From positions 1 through 5,024 of the forward strand of contig JANQSQ010000344.1 in NCBI GenBank assembly GCA_028283985.1: DNA of 5,024 nucleotides, read 5' to 3'. This DNA is from Rhodothermales bacterium (lineage in GTDB: Bacteria > Bacteroidota > Rhodothermia > Rhodothermales > VXPQ01). Positions within the stretch are counted from its first letter, which is position 1. Every line of letters begins with the position of its first letter. Of the stretch, positions 1 to 5,024 are shown one piece after another. Under the pieces are notes generated by a model. That model was not told the DNA's origin, ran no database searches, and was given only the letters and a program-made list of their open reading frames with translations. The position numbers were made by a program, and so were the translations under genes.

Positions 1-132
1 AAGCAAGCTAAGAAAGTTGCTAAGATCGTTGTAGCCGAGAAGAAAGAGAATGGTCAGTACCGTTTTGTTCAAAAGATTGTGCCTGTAGACCAGGTGCAAG
101 AAGAACTAAAGGCATCGAAGGCCCTCCTGTAA
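1..132 (+). CDS. 3' end of a small basic protein, probably DUF4295 family (partial)
   Basis: The reading frame is open from the first base of the window and ends in TAA at 130-132, leaving 43 visible residues; the start lies off the left edge. The visible part is very lysine-rich, followed by G-x-Y-x-F (residues 18-22), then IVP and a V-x-x-x-L end. This spacing matches my memory of the C-terminal half of DUF4295, a protein of about 50 residues usually encoded just after rpmB and rpmG in Bacteroidota and often treated as ribosome-associated; its biochemical role is not established. The codons (AAG, GTT, GCT, GAA) look like those of a highly expressed gene and are less GC-rich than the genes to the right. 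tRNA-Pro begins 18 nt after the stop with no visible terminator, so the tRNAs may be transcribed with it. The frame is sure; the family is a pattern match without a search. Confidence 0.6.
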   Translation, partial: KQAKKVAKIVVAEKKENGQYRFVQKIVPVDQVQEELKASKALL

Positions 133-141
133 GGGGTTTCG

Positions 142-158
142 ATACTCCATCGGGGTAT
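142..158 (+). other. Small hairpin overlapping the 5' end of tRNA-Pro
   Basis: Bases 142-148 (ATACTCC) can pair with 152-158 (GGGGTAT) through six Watson-Crick pairs and one G-T wobble, around a three-base loop. The right arm is the 5' acceptor strand of tRNA-Pro, so the leader could compete with tRNA folding or mark the RNase P site in a precursor. The pairing is seen directly; the function is speculative, and a seven-pair stem can occur by chance. Confidence 0.25.
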
Positions 159-224
159 GGCGCAGTCCGGTAGCGCATCTGCTTTGGGAGCAGAGGGTCG
201 TCGGTTCAAATCCGGCCGCCTCGA
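151..224 (+). tRNA. tRNA-Pro, anticodon TGG
   Basis: Complete cloverleaf of 74 nt. Acceptor strands are 151-157 and 217-223, the D stem is GCGC 160-163 with GCGC 173-176, the anticodon stem is TCTGC 178-182 with GCAGA 190-194, and the T stem is 200-204 with 212-216 around a TTCAAAT loop. The anticodon TGG is at 185-187, followed by G at position 37, as expected for proline tRNAs. The first acceptor pair is C-G with discriminator A224, both typical proline features. The last acceptor pair (A157 with C217) is a mismatch, which is slightly unusual. The sequence after the discriminator is CAC, so the CCA end is not encoded and must be added by a nucleotidyltransferase. UGG can read the proline CCN box by wobble. 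Confidence 0.97.
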
Positions 225-244
225 CACATACCGTTTCCGGTCGT

Positions 245-287
245 TGTGCCCATGCGGCTGCGTATCATCCGCGCAAACCCGGGCACA
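245..287 (+). repeat. Two-tier inverted repeat in the Pro-Arg tRNA spacer
   Basis: TGTGCCC at 245-251 is the exact reverse complement of GGGCACA at 281-287. Inside it, GCGG at 254-257 is complementary to CCGC at 269-272. Together they can form an interrupted stem-loop filling most of the 69-nt spacer between tRNA-Pro and tRNA-Arg. There is no T-run after it, so it does not look like an intrinsic terminator. A precursor-processing structure is the more likely reading if it forms at all. Confidence 0.4.
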
Positions 288-293
288 TCCCCT

Positions 294-367
294 GCGCCCG
301 TAGCTCAACCGGACAGAGCGGCGGACTTCTAATCCGCAGGTTGCAGGTTCGAGTCCTGCCGGGCGTG
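294..367 (+). tRNA. tRNA-Arg, anticodon TCT
   Basis: Complete cloverleaf of 74 nt. Acceptor strands are GCGCCCG 294-300 and CGGGCGT 360-366, with a G-T pair at the first position. The D stem is GCTC 303-306 with GAGC 316-319, the anticodon stem GCGGA 321-325 with TCCGC 333-337, and the T stem GCAGG 343-347 with CCTGC 355-359 around TTCGAGT. The anticodon TCT is at 328-330, flanked by T and AA, and the discriminator is G367, as in the E. coli tRNA for the same codons. It decodes AGA and AGG. CTT follows the discriminator, so CCA is not encoded. Confidence 0.97.
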
Positions 368-453
368 CTTCGGCGCGACAGGAAAGAGCATCGGGGATAC
401 CGCCGATCCGTGGGATCAAGGAGCCCATCGGGATCGTACGGTACGGCAAATCG
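368..453 (+). other. Arg-Cys tRNA spacer with short palindromes
   Basis: This 86-nt spacer holds no gene. It contains a compact perfect hairpin, GATCC 405-409 and GGATC 413-417 around GTG, and an odd palindrome, CGTAC 435-439 and GTACG 441-445 centred on G440. The motif CATCGGG appears at 389-395 and again at 427-433, and also at the start of tRNA-Pro (149-155 region). I see no convincing promoter or T-tract, so a transcribed precursor spacer is the simplest reading. Confidence 0.3.
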
Positions 454-524
454 GGTGACGTGGCCGAGTGGTTAGGCAAAGGTCTGCAAAACCTTGTACG
501 GCGGTTCGAGTCCGCCCGTCACCT
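454..524 (+). tRNA. tRNA-Cys, anticodon GCA
   Basis: Complete cloverleaf of 71 nt. Acceptor strands GGTGACG 454-460 and CGTCACC 517-523 pair perfectly. The D stem is three pairs (463-465 with 475-477), the anticodon stem AAGGT 479-483 with ACCTT 491-495, and the T stem GGCGG 500-504 with CCGCC 512-516 around TTCGAGT. The anticodon GCA is at 486-488. The discriminator T524 is the main cysteine identity base, and the short variable loop also fits. CAC follows, so CCA is not encoded. It is the last of the three clustered tRNA genes and lies 53 nt before the next coding start. Confidence 0.97.
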
Positions 525-566
525 CACAGCGTTCAGGCACGCCTGTACCTGCCATTCGCCTATTCC

Positions 567-573
567 AAGGAAA
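567..573 (+). promoter_or_regulatory. Ribosome binding site deciding the start at 578
   Basis: AAGGAAA lies four bases before the ATG at 578. It supports that ATG over an upstream in-frame ATG at 494, which falls inside the tRNA-Cys gene. The chosen start also puts a clean signal peptide at the very N-terminus. The match to the anti-Shine-Dalgarno sequence is partial and the spacing a little short. Confidence 0.55.
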
Positions 574-577
574 CCCC

Positions 578-1621
578 ATGTCCGCCTCGCTTCGCATCGC
601 TGTCCTCTTTTTTGCGCTCCTCGCCATGACGGGCTGCGTTTCCTATGAAGAAGAAGAGGTGTATACCAGCCTCGCTGCCGATACCATAGGCACGGTGATC
701 CGGCTGGACGACCGGATAGACGCACTCGTTCCTGAGGATGCCGTCATTGAAAAACTGGCAGAGGGATTCGAGTGGTCGGAAGGCCCTGTCTGGGTACCCG
801 ACGAGGGAGGATACCTTCTTTTTTCCGACATTCCGGTGAACACGATCTACCGGTGGGATGAGAAGGGCGGCCTGTCGCCCTGGCTCCGGCCGGCGGGCTA
901 CGCGGGGAGCGATCCTTCCGGGGCTGAACTGGGCACGAACGGTCTTATGCTGGATGCGGAAGGCCGGCTCGTGATGTGCGATCACGGCAACCGGCAGGTT
1001 GCCCGCCTCAACGCCACGAATTTCACGCGCGAGACGATCGCCTCGGCCTATGAAGGCAAGCGCCTCAACAGCCCCAACGATCTGGTTTTTCATTCCAGTG
1101 GAGATTTGTATTTCACCGATCCGCCCTACGGGCTTTCCGGCCTGAACGACAGCCCTGACAAGGAGCTTCCTTTCAATGGGGTATACCGTGTCGATACGAG
1201 CGGCGAGGTGTCCTTGCTTACGGACGAACTGGGTTTCCCGAACGGGATCGCGTTTTCTCCGGATGAAAAGACCCTGTATGTCGCTAATTCAGGGGGAGCC
1301 AACCCGGTCATTCGCGCCTACGATGTACAGGACGACGGAACGCTGGCCAACAGCCGGATCTTTTTTGACGGCAGCGCACTGGTCGCCGACGGGGCGGTGG
1401 GGGCGTTCGACGGCATGGCGCTCGATACGGAGGGCAATCTGTTCGCCACAGGGCCTGGCGGCGTACTGGTGCTGACGCCCGAAGGAGAGCATCTCGGCAC
1501 CATTTCTACGGGGGAACGGATAGCCAACTGCACCTTCGGGGACGACGGCTCGACGCTGTATCTCACATCGGACATGTTGCTTGCGCGCATTCGCCTCGAT
1601 GCGCAGGGACTCGGGTTCTGA
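578..1621 (+). CDS. SMP-30/gluconolactonase-like beta-propeller lipoprotein
   Basis: A 347-residue protein. Residues 1-20 form a lipoprotein signal: basic start, hydrophobic core FFALLAMTG, then Cys20 as the probable lipidated residue. The -3 position is Met rather than the usual Leu, so the lipobox is not perfect. An acidic stretch (EEEE, 24-27) follows, and the rest matches the SMP-30/gluconolactonase/LRE six-bladed propeller. Likely metal ligands by comparison with human SMP-30 are Glu69 in EGPVW, Asn167 in SPND, Asn222 in FPNG and Asp278 in DGMALD. Repeated blade motifs include NGLMLDAEGR (121-130), GDLYFTDPPYG (175-185) and AFSPDEKTLYVAN (225-237). The family hydrolyses sugar lactones or related esters using a divalent cation, so this one is probably a periplasmic or outer-membrane-anchored sugar lactonase. 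The substrate cannot be read from sequence and no sugar-metabolism neighbour helps. It follows tRNA-Cys by 53 nt and converges with dnaB. Family call strong, exact reaction uncertain. Confidence 0.9.
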   Translation: MSASLRIAVLFFALLAMTGCVSYEEEEVYTSLAADTIGTVIRLDDRIDALVPEDAVIEKLAEGFEWSEGPVWVPDEGGYLLFSDIPVNTIYRWDEKGGLSPWLRPAGYAGSDPSGAELGTNGLMLDAEGRLVMCDHGNRQVARLNATNFTRETIASAYEGKRLNSPNDLVFHSSGDLYFTDPPYGLSGLNDSPDKELPFNGVYRVDTSGEVSLLTDELGFPNGIAFSPDEKTLYVANSGGANPVIRAYDVQDDGTLANSRIFFDGSALVADGAVGAFDGMALDTEGNLFATGPGGVLVLTPEGEHLGTISTGERIANCTFGDDGSTLYLTSDMLLARIRLDAQGLGF

Positions 1622-1623
1622 TA

Positions 1624-1686
1624 CTTCCCGCAGCGCAGATTCGGGGCAGTGCGGACATGACGCACCCTTTGGGAGGCTGCGGGAAG
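1624..1686. repeat. Perfect 11-bp inverted repeat in the convergent spacer
   Basis: CTTCCCGCAGC at 1624-1634 is the exact reverse complement of GCTGCGGGAAG at 1676-1686, with 41 bases between. It begins two bases after the lipoprotein gene stop. The loop holds a nested hairpin, GTGCG 1649-1653 with CGCAC 1661-1665. A second perfect repeat, ATGACGC 1657-1663 with GCGTCAT 1697-1703, crosses the first and could make a pseudoknot. No T-tract follows on either strand, so a classical intrinsic terminator is not supported. A bidirectional termination or 3'-end-stabilising structure between convergent genes is possible. Confidence 0.45.
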
Positions 1687-1808
1687 CACGCTGGCCGCGT
1701 CATTTCTCATTATGCGGGGCCGCCACACTACCTGCTTCGTCATTCCTTGCCGGCGCACTCCTCGCAGCCTCTGAACTTCGCGGACGTAATCAGAGTACCT
1801 ACCCTGTA
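1687..1808. other. Remainder of the convergent intergenic region
   Basis: This stretch separates the lipoprotein gene from the dnaB stop. It contains a small hairpin (ACGC 1688-1691, GCGT 1697-1700), a 6-bp inverted repeat (CTCTGA 1769-1774 with TCAGAG 1790-1795) and the heptamer CGTCATT twice (1698-1704 and 1738-1744 approximately). I find no credible coding frame or promoter. The 1769-1795 repeat lies 14 nt beyond the dnaB stop on its strand and is the best candidate for a dnaB 3'-end hairpin, although it lacks a T-run. Confidence 0.35.
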
Positions 1809-3293
1809 TCAAAAGGGGGCATCCTCGACCCCTGCCCCATCTCCTTCCGCAGGGGTCTGGTAGTAGGTCGTCAGACTTTGGAACCGGGCATATTGATTGA
1901 TGAAATACAGTTTCACCGTGCCGACCGGGCCGTTGCGTTGCTTGCCGATAATGATCTCGGCGATGCCTTCGAGGGAGTTCCCCTGTTCGTCCACGGTGAT
2001 GTCGTACCGCTCGGGGCGGTAGATGAAGCATACGACATCCGCATCCTGTTCGATGGCTCCGCTTTCGCGCAGATCCGAGAGTTGCGGACGCTTGTCGCCA
2101 CCCCGGGTCTCGACAGCACGGCTAAGCTGCGAGAGGGCGATGACAGGAATGTCCAGTTCCTTGGCCATCGCTTTCATGGACCGGCTGATGTGAGAAATTT
2201 CCTGTTCCCGGTTGGAGTAACGCTGGGTTGTAGCCACATGCATGAGCTGCAGGTAGTCGACGATCACCAGGCCGATATCATGTTCGGCCTTGAGGCGCCG
2301 GCACTTTGCCCGGAGCTCCAGCACGGATAGTCCCGGCGTATCGTCAATGAAAATGGGCGCCTTGGCCAGCCGCCCGGCGGCTTGGGCCAGTTTCTGCCAG
2401 TCGTTGTCCTTCATGCGGCCCGTACGGGCGGCCTGGGAATCCACACGGGCTTCCGAGGTCAGCATGCGCATGGCAAGCTGCTCTGCGCCCATTTCGAGGG
2501 AAAAAATCGCTACACTTGCAGGATATATGTTGTGCAGTGCGGCGTTGCGCGCACAGGTCAGGGCAAACGCGGTTTTGCCCATCGACGGCCGGGCCGCCAC
2601 AACGATCAGATCGGATCGTTGCCAGCCGCTCGTCAAATTGTCGAGGTCGGAAAACTCACTGGGAACGCCGGTCACGCCCCCTTCCCGCCCATGAATGGCT
2701 TCAAGGTTTTCTATGGTGGTCGTTATTACATCCGACACCTTCGCTGCAGGCCGCCGTATCCCCGTGTTCGAGATTTGAAAAATGTCTGTTTCGGCCTTGT
2801 CGAGTAATTCGAAAGTGTCTGTACCGGGGTCGTAGGCATCCCGGACGAGCAGCGTCATCTTTTCGATCATTTGCCGAAGCAGGTGCTTCTGGGCAATGAT
2901 GCGGGCATGGTATTCGACATTCGCAGCGGCGCTCATGTGGGCTGTGAGCTCGTTCAGATAATCCGCCCCGCCCACCTTGTCGAGCTCCTTGCGCCGCCGG
3001 AGCTCCTCTGTCAAGGTGATTAGATCGATGGGTACGCCTTGCCTGAAGAGCTCTGTGAAGGCCGCAAAGATTTTCCGGTGCCTGCCGTCGTAAAAACTGT
3101 TTTCGGAGAGGATCTCAATCGTTTGCGGCAGTGCGTCGCGTTCCAGGAGAATCGCCCCGAGCACGGCTTGCTCGATGTCCACGGCCTGCGGCGGCACACG
3201 CCCGCCGGGATGCGGGTCCGACATTTCTCTCGGCGGGGCATCCGGCATGGGCGGAGAATATTGTTCCTGCTCGGGCATAAGAGGCGTGTACAT
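1809..3293 (-). CDS. dnaB: Replicative DNA helicase DnaB
   Basis: A 494-residue protein, near the family's usual 440-480 plus a short extension. It is the hexameric, ATP-driven 5'-3' helicase that unwinds the replication fork in the cytoplasm and partners with primase. The N-terminal domain starts near residue 33 (VPPQAVDIEQAVLGAIL) and runs to about 175. The RecA-like domain starts near 200. Visible motifs are Walker A ARPSMGKT (234-241, Lys240), FSLEM (264-268, catalytic Glu267), Walker B LVIVDYLQL (342-350, Asp346), SQLSR (388-392) and the arginine-finger segment KQRNGPVGT (451-459, Arg453). No intein interrupts the Walker A or later motifs, common insertion points in dnaB. The first 32 residues are proline-rich and probably disordered. 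Met1, Met6, Met16 and Met24 are all possible starts and none has a clear Shine-Dalgarno; I keep the longest, whose ATG lies 16 nt after the glycosylase stop. It is the last gene of a probable coaBC-udg-dnaB transcript. Confidence 0.97.
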   Translation of the reverse strand: MYTPLMPEQEQYSPPMPDAPPREMSDPHPGGRVPPQAVDIEQAVLGAILLERDALPQTIEILSENSFYDGRHRKIFAAFTELFRQGVPIDLITLTEELRRRKELDKVGGADYLNELTAHMSAAANVEYHARIIAQKHLLRQMIEKMTLLVRDAYDPGTDTFELLDKAETDIFQISNTGIRRPAAKVSDVITTTIENLEAIHGREGGVTGVPSEFSDLDNLTSGWQRSDLIVVAARPSMGKTAFALTCARNAALHNIYPASVAIFSLEMGAEQLAMRMLTSEARVDSQAARTGRMKDNDWQKLAQAAGRLAKAPIFIDDTPGLSVLELRAKCRRLKAEHDIGLVIVDYLQLMHVATTQRYSNREQEISHISRSMKAMAKELDIPVIALSQLSRAVETRGGDKRPQLSDLRESGAIEQDADVVCFIYRPERYDITVDEQGNSLEGIAEIIIGKQRNGPVGTVKLYFINQYARFQSLTTYYQTPAEGDGAGVEDAPF

Positions 3294-3309
3294 GATGCGG
3301 GATCGATGG

Positions 3310-4182
3310 TCAGGCCGCGCTTCCCGTCAACTGGTCGTAGCGTTCGCGAAGCATCTGTACATCCTCCCAGGCGGGTCGTTTCCATCCGGGATTACGCAGC
3401 AGTGCTGCCGGGTGATAGGTAACAAGCAATGGGAGGCCATGAAAGTCGTGAAAAATTTGTCTCATGGCCTTCAGGGAATCCTGCCGATCAAGCAACGTCG
3501 TTGCCGCCGTCTTGCCGACGCAGAGAAGGATTTTGGGTTGGATCAGAGCGATCTGCTTGTAGAGAATCGGAGCGTGCGCTTTCACTTCCCCTGCGAGCGG
3601 GTCCCGATTGTTCGGTGGGCGGCTCTTTAGAATGTTTGCTATGTAGACCTCTTCGCGCGCGAAGCGGATTGCCGACAGGATCTTGTTCAGCAACATGCCG
3701 GCTCGCCCTACGAAAGGCTCTCCCTGGGCATCTTCGTCCGCTCCCGGCGCTTCTCCGATGACCATGAGGTCCGCATTCGGATTACCGGTGCCGAACACCG
3801 GGTTTTTGCGGGTTTTATCCAGCGGAATGAGCACATTGTCCCGTACGAACGCCTCCACTTCCTCCAGTGTGTTCATCTCGTGCAGCGGGGATTCCGTTGG
3901 GATGAGCGCATGAATGCGTGCATAGGCTGATCGGCTGTTACCGGCCCCGGGCTCCGACACGGGCCGGTGGCCGAACAGATCGCCGCCGGCATTTCCGGAA
4001 GGCGCTATCCTGCTCGCCGGGGAAGAAGTGTTACGGGCCATTTCGGAGGGTTTGCGATCGGATGCCGGCGTGCGCTCGCCGTCTCCCTTGCCGGAATGCG
4101 GAAGCGGTACCAAAGGACCGGCAAGGCTTTGTTCGTGTTCGATGATGGTTTTCAGTTCTTCAAGAAGAGACATTGCCGGCAT
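3310..4182 (-). CDS. Family-4-type uracil-DNA glycosylase lacking Fe-S cysteines
   Basis: A 290-residue protein when started at the ATG at 4182. It should remove uracil from DNA, the first step of base-excision repair. The core (about 108-290) shows GEAPGADED (143-151), the uracil-pocket segment PFVGRAG (156-162), NILKSRPPNNR (183-193) and HPAALLR (257-263), all diagnostic of family 4. Family-4 enzymes normally bind a 4Fe-4S cluster through a CxxC pair before the core, a Cys in the KCRPP segment and a Cys 16 residues later. Here the CxxC region reads NVLI (116-119), KCRPP is KSRPP (Ser187) and the last Cys is His203. The only cysteine is Cys221. Residues 1-20 look helical (SLLEELKTIIEHEQ); about 28-85 are rich in Pro, Ser, Gly and Arg and look like a linker. 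An in-frame GTG at 4245 would add 21 arginine-rich residues. I prefer 4182 because GAAGG lies 11 nt before it and the extension looks non-coding. The gene sits between coaBC and dnaB. Confidence 0.9.
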   Translation of the reverse strand: MPAMSLLEELKTIIEHEQSLAGPLVPLPHSGKGDGERTPASDRKPSEMARNTSSPASRIAPSGNAGGDLFGHRPVSEPGAGNSRSAYARIHALIPTESPLHEMNTLEEVEAFVRDNVLIPLDKTRKNPVFGTGNPNADLMVIGEAPGADEDAQGEPFVGRAGMLLNKILSAIRFAREEVYIANILKSRPPNNRDPLAGEVKAHAPILYKQIALIQPKILLCVGKTAATTLLDRQDSLKAMRQIFHDFHGLPLLVTYHPAALLRNPGWKRPAWEDVQMLRERYDQLTGSAA

Positions 4183-4253
4183 GAAGTCATAAGCCTTCGT
4201 CGAATCAGGGCGGGTGCACCGGGATCGATGCCGGGTTTTGTCCACCGGATTCG
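4183..4253 (-). other. coaBC-udg gap and start ambiguity
   Basis: If the glycosylase starts at the ATG at 4182, 71 nt separate it from the coaBC stop. A possible ribosome binding site, GAAGG, lies at 4198-4194 on the minus strand, 11 nt before that ATG. If it starts at the GTG at 4245, the gap is 8 nt and no binding site is evident. I see no terminator or clear promoter here, which favours co-transcription. Confidence 0.35.
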
Positions 4254-5024
4254 TTACGCTGCAGGCCGATCCGAAGTTGAAGTAATGCGATCCAGAATGA
4301 TTTCTGCGGCTTCCCGTTTGCTCATCATTGGAAGCGCCTCCTCATGCCCATTACGATTGAGGAGTGTGATCCGATTGGTTTCCGTTTCGAAACCTGATTC
4401 GGCAGTAAGCATGTTGAGCACAATCCAGTCCATGTTTTTTTCCTGGAGCTTTTTGCGCGCGTTTTCCAGTCCCTCACTGGTTTCCATGGCGAAACCTACA
4501 AGGAGTTGCCCCTCGGCCCGGCGTTGTTGCAATGCATAAAGAATATCCGGTGTGCGCCGCAAGTGCAACACCATATTGCCGCTTCCTTTTTTGATTTTTG
4601 TCGTGGCGCGTTCCATGGGTGCGTAATCGGCGACCGCGGCAGCCATGATCACAATATCCGCTTCACGGTGCGTCATGACGGCATCGTGCATTTCCTCGGC
4701 GCTTTCCACATTGATTCGCTCCACATGCGGGGGGGTCTCGAGGTGTGCCGGGCCGCAAATCAGCGTTACTGCCGCACCGCGCCGGGCGGCCGCTTCCGCA
4801 AGGGCAAATCCCATCTTGCCGGAGGAAGGATTACTCAGAAAGCGTACAGGGTCTACATGCTCCCGGGTAGGCCCGGCCGTTACGAGCACCCGTACGTTTT
4901 CGAGATCACGAGATACAGGATCGCTGCCTTCCTTGTCTGCAGCGATCATTTCGAGAATGCGCTGCATAATCTCTTCCGGCTCCGGTAAGCGGCCCTGACC
5001 CACCAGTCCGCTTGCAAGAAGGCC
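4254..5024 (-). CDS. coaBC: Bifunctional phosphopantothenoylcysteine decarboxylase/synthetase, 3' part
   Basis: The frame runs off the right edge; 256 residues to the TAA are visible, against about 400 for the whole protein. CoaBC joins cysteine to 4'-phosphopantothenate using CTP (CoaB), then decarboxylates the product with FMN (CoaC), giving 4'-phosphopantetheine for coenzyme A. The first visible residues (LLASGLVGQGRLPEPEEI) are the end of the CoaC domain. The rest is CoaB: TAGPT (49-53), DPVRFLSNPSSGKMG (58-72), AAAVADY (128-134), KIKK (143-146), TPDIL (158-162), VGFAMET (176-182) and KNMDWIVLN (196-204). An internal GTG at 5003 could be mistaken for a start, but the frame and homology continue through it. 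The CoaC position that is Cys in the ACGD motif of E. coli Dfp appears to be Ser here. It is the first visible gene of a likely operon with the glycosylase and dnaB. Confidence 0.95.
   Translation of the reverse strand, partial: GLLASGLVGQGRLPEPEEIMQRILEMIAADKEGSDPVSRDLENVRVLVTAGPTREHVDPVRFLSNPSSGKMGFALAEAAARRGAAVTLICGPAHLETPPHVERINVESAEEMHDAVMTHREADIVIMAAAVADYAPMERATTKIKKGSGNMVLHLRRTPDILYALQQRRAEGQLLVGFAMETSEGLENARKKLQEKNMDWIVLNMLTAESGFETETNRITLLNRNGHEEALPMMSKREAAEIILDRITSTSDRPAA

Noticed and set aside
69..479. A 136-codon minus-strand frame across the tRNA genes, with motifs such as AGLEPATCGLEVRRS and RPDLNRRPSAPKADALP
   Set aside because: These strings are the well-known false proteins produced by translating the antisense of tRNA genes; all three tRNAs fold perfectly on the plus strand.
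494..577. Upstream extension of the lipoprotein gene to an ATG at 494
   Set aside because: It would start inside tRNA-Cys and bury the signal peptide; the ATG at 578 has a ribosome binding site.
133..577. A tRNA-associated integration site (attachment site, integrase or element)
   Set aside because: No integrase gene, no repeated tRNA 3' end and no composition shift are visible near any of the three tRNAs.
560..1093. Minus-strand frame of 177 codons opposite the lipoprotein gene
   Set aside because: No recognisable family; the plus-strand frame carries clear SMP-30 motifs, so this is a shadow.
1318..2031. Minus-strand frame of 237 codons across the convergent spacer
   Set aside because: It overlaps dnaB in one frame and the lipoprotein gene antisense in the other; arginine-rich, with no motif or ribosome binding site.
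1581..2330. Plus-strand frame of 249 codons antisense to dnaB
   Set aside because: A mirror of the conserved dnaB codons with no independent protein signature.
3967..4539. Plus-strand frame of 190 codons across the glycosylase and coaBC
   Set aside because: It spans two conserved minus-strand genes in antisense and resembles no family.
1..5024. CRISPR array, insertion sequence, toxin-antitoxin or defence system
   Set aside because: No regularly spaced repeats, transposase motifs, terminal repeats or defence-domain motifs found; the content is housekeeping.

Overview
The window reads as a housekeeping segment of a moderately GC-rich bacterial chromosome, most likely from the Bacteroidota/Rhodothermota side of the tree. 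Reasons: the left-edge fragment resembles the small DUF4295 protein encoded next to rpmB/rpmG in that group; none of the three tRNA genes encodes its CCA end; Shine-Dalgarno sequences are weak or absent at the minus-strand starts; and the uracil-DNA glycosylase lacks the iron-sulfur cysteines usual in its family. The phylum call is inference from family knowledge, not a search result.

Layout, plus strand: the 3' end of a small basic protein gene (1-132), then tRNA-Pro(TGG) (151-224), tRNA-Arg(TCT) (294-367) and tRNA-Cys(GCA) (454-524), then an SMP-30/gluconolactonase-like lipoprotein gene (578-1621). The two tRNA spacers contain short inverted repeats that could be processing hairpins. A 187-bp convergent intergenic region (1622-1808) contains a perfect 11-bp inverted repeat and a second, interleaved 7-bp repeat.

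Layout, minus strand, in transcription order: coaBC (5' end cut by the right edge; 5024-4254), a family-4-type uracil-DNA glycosylase (4182-3310, possibly starting at 4245) and the replicative helicase gene dnaB (3293-1809). The short gaps suggest one transcript joining the coenzyme A branch enzyme, base-excision repair of uracil and the replication-fork helicase.

I see no mobile element, CRISPR array, integrase, toxin-antitoxin pair or defence cassette. The observation most worth following is that the glycosylase has a clear family-4 catalytic core but none of the four cysteines that ligate the 4Fe-4S cluster, plus a long low-complexity N-terminal extension. The structured convergent spacer comes second.
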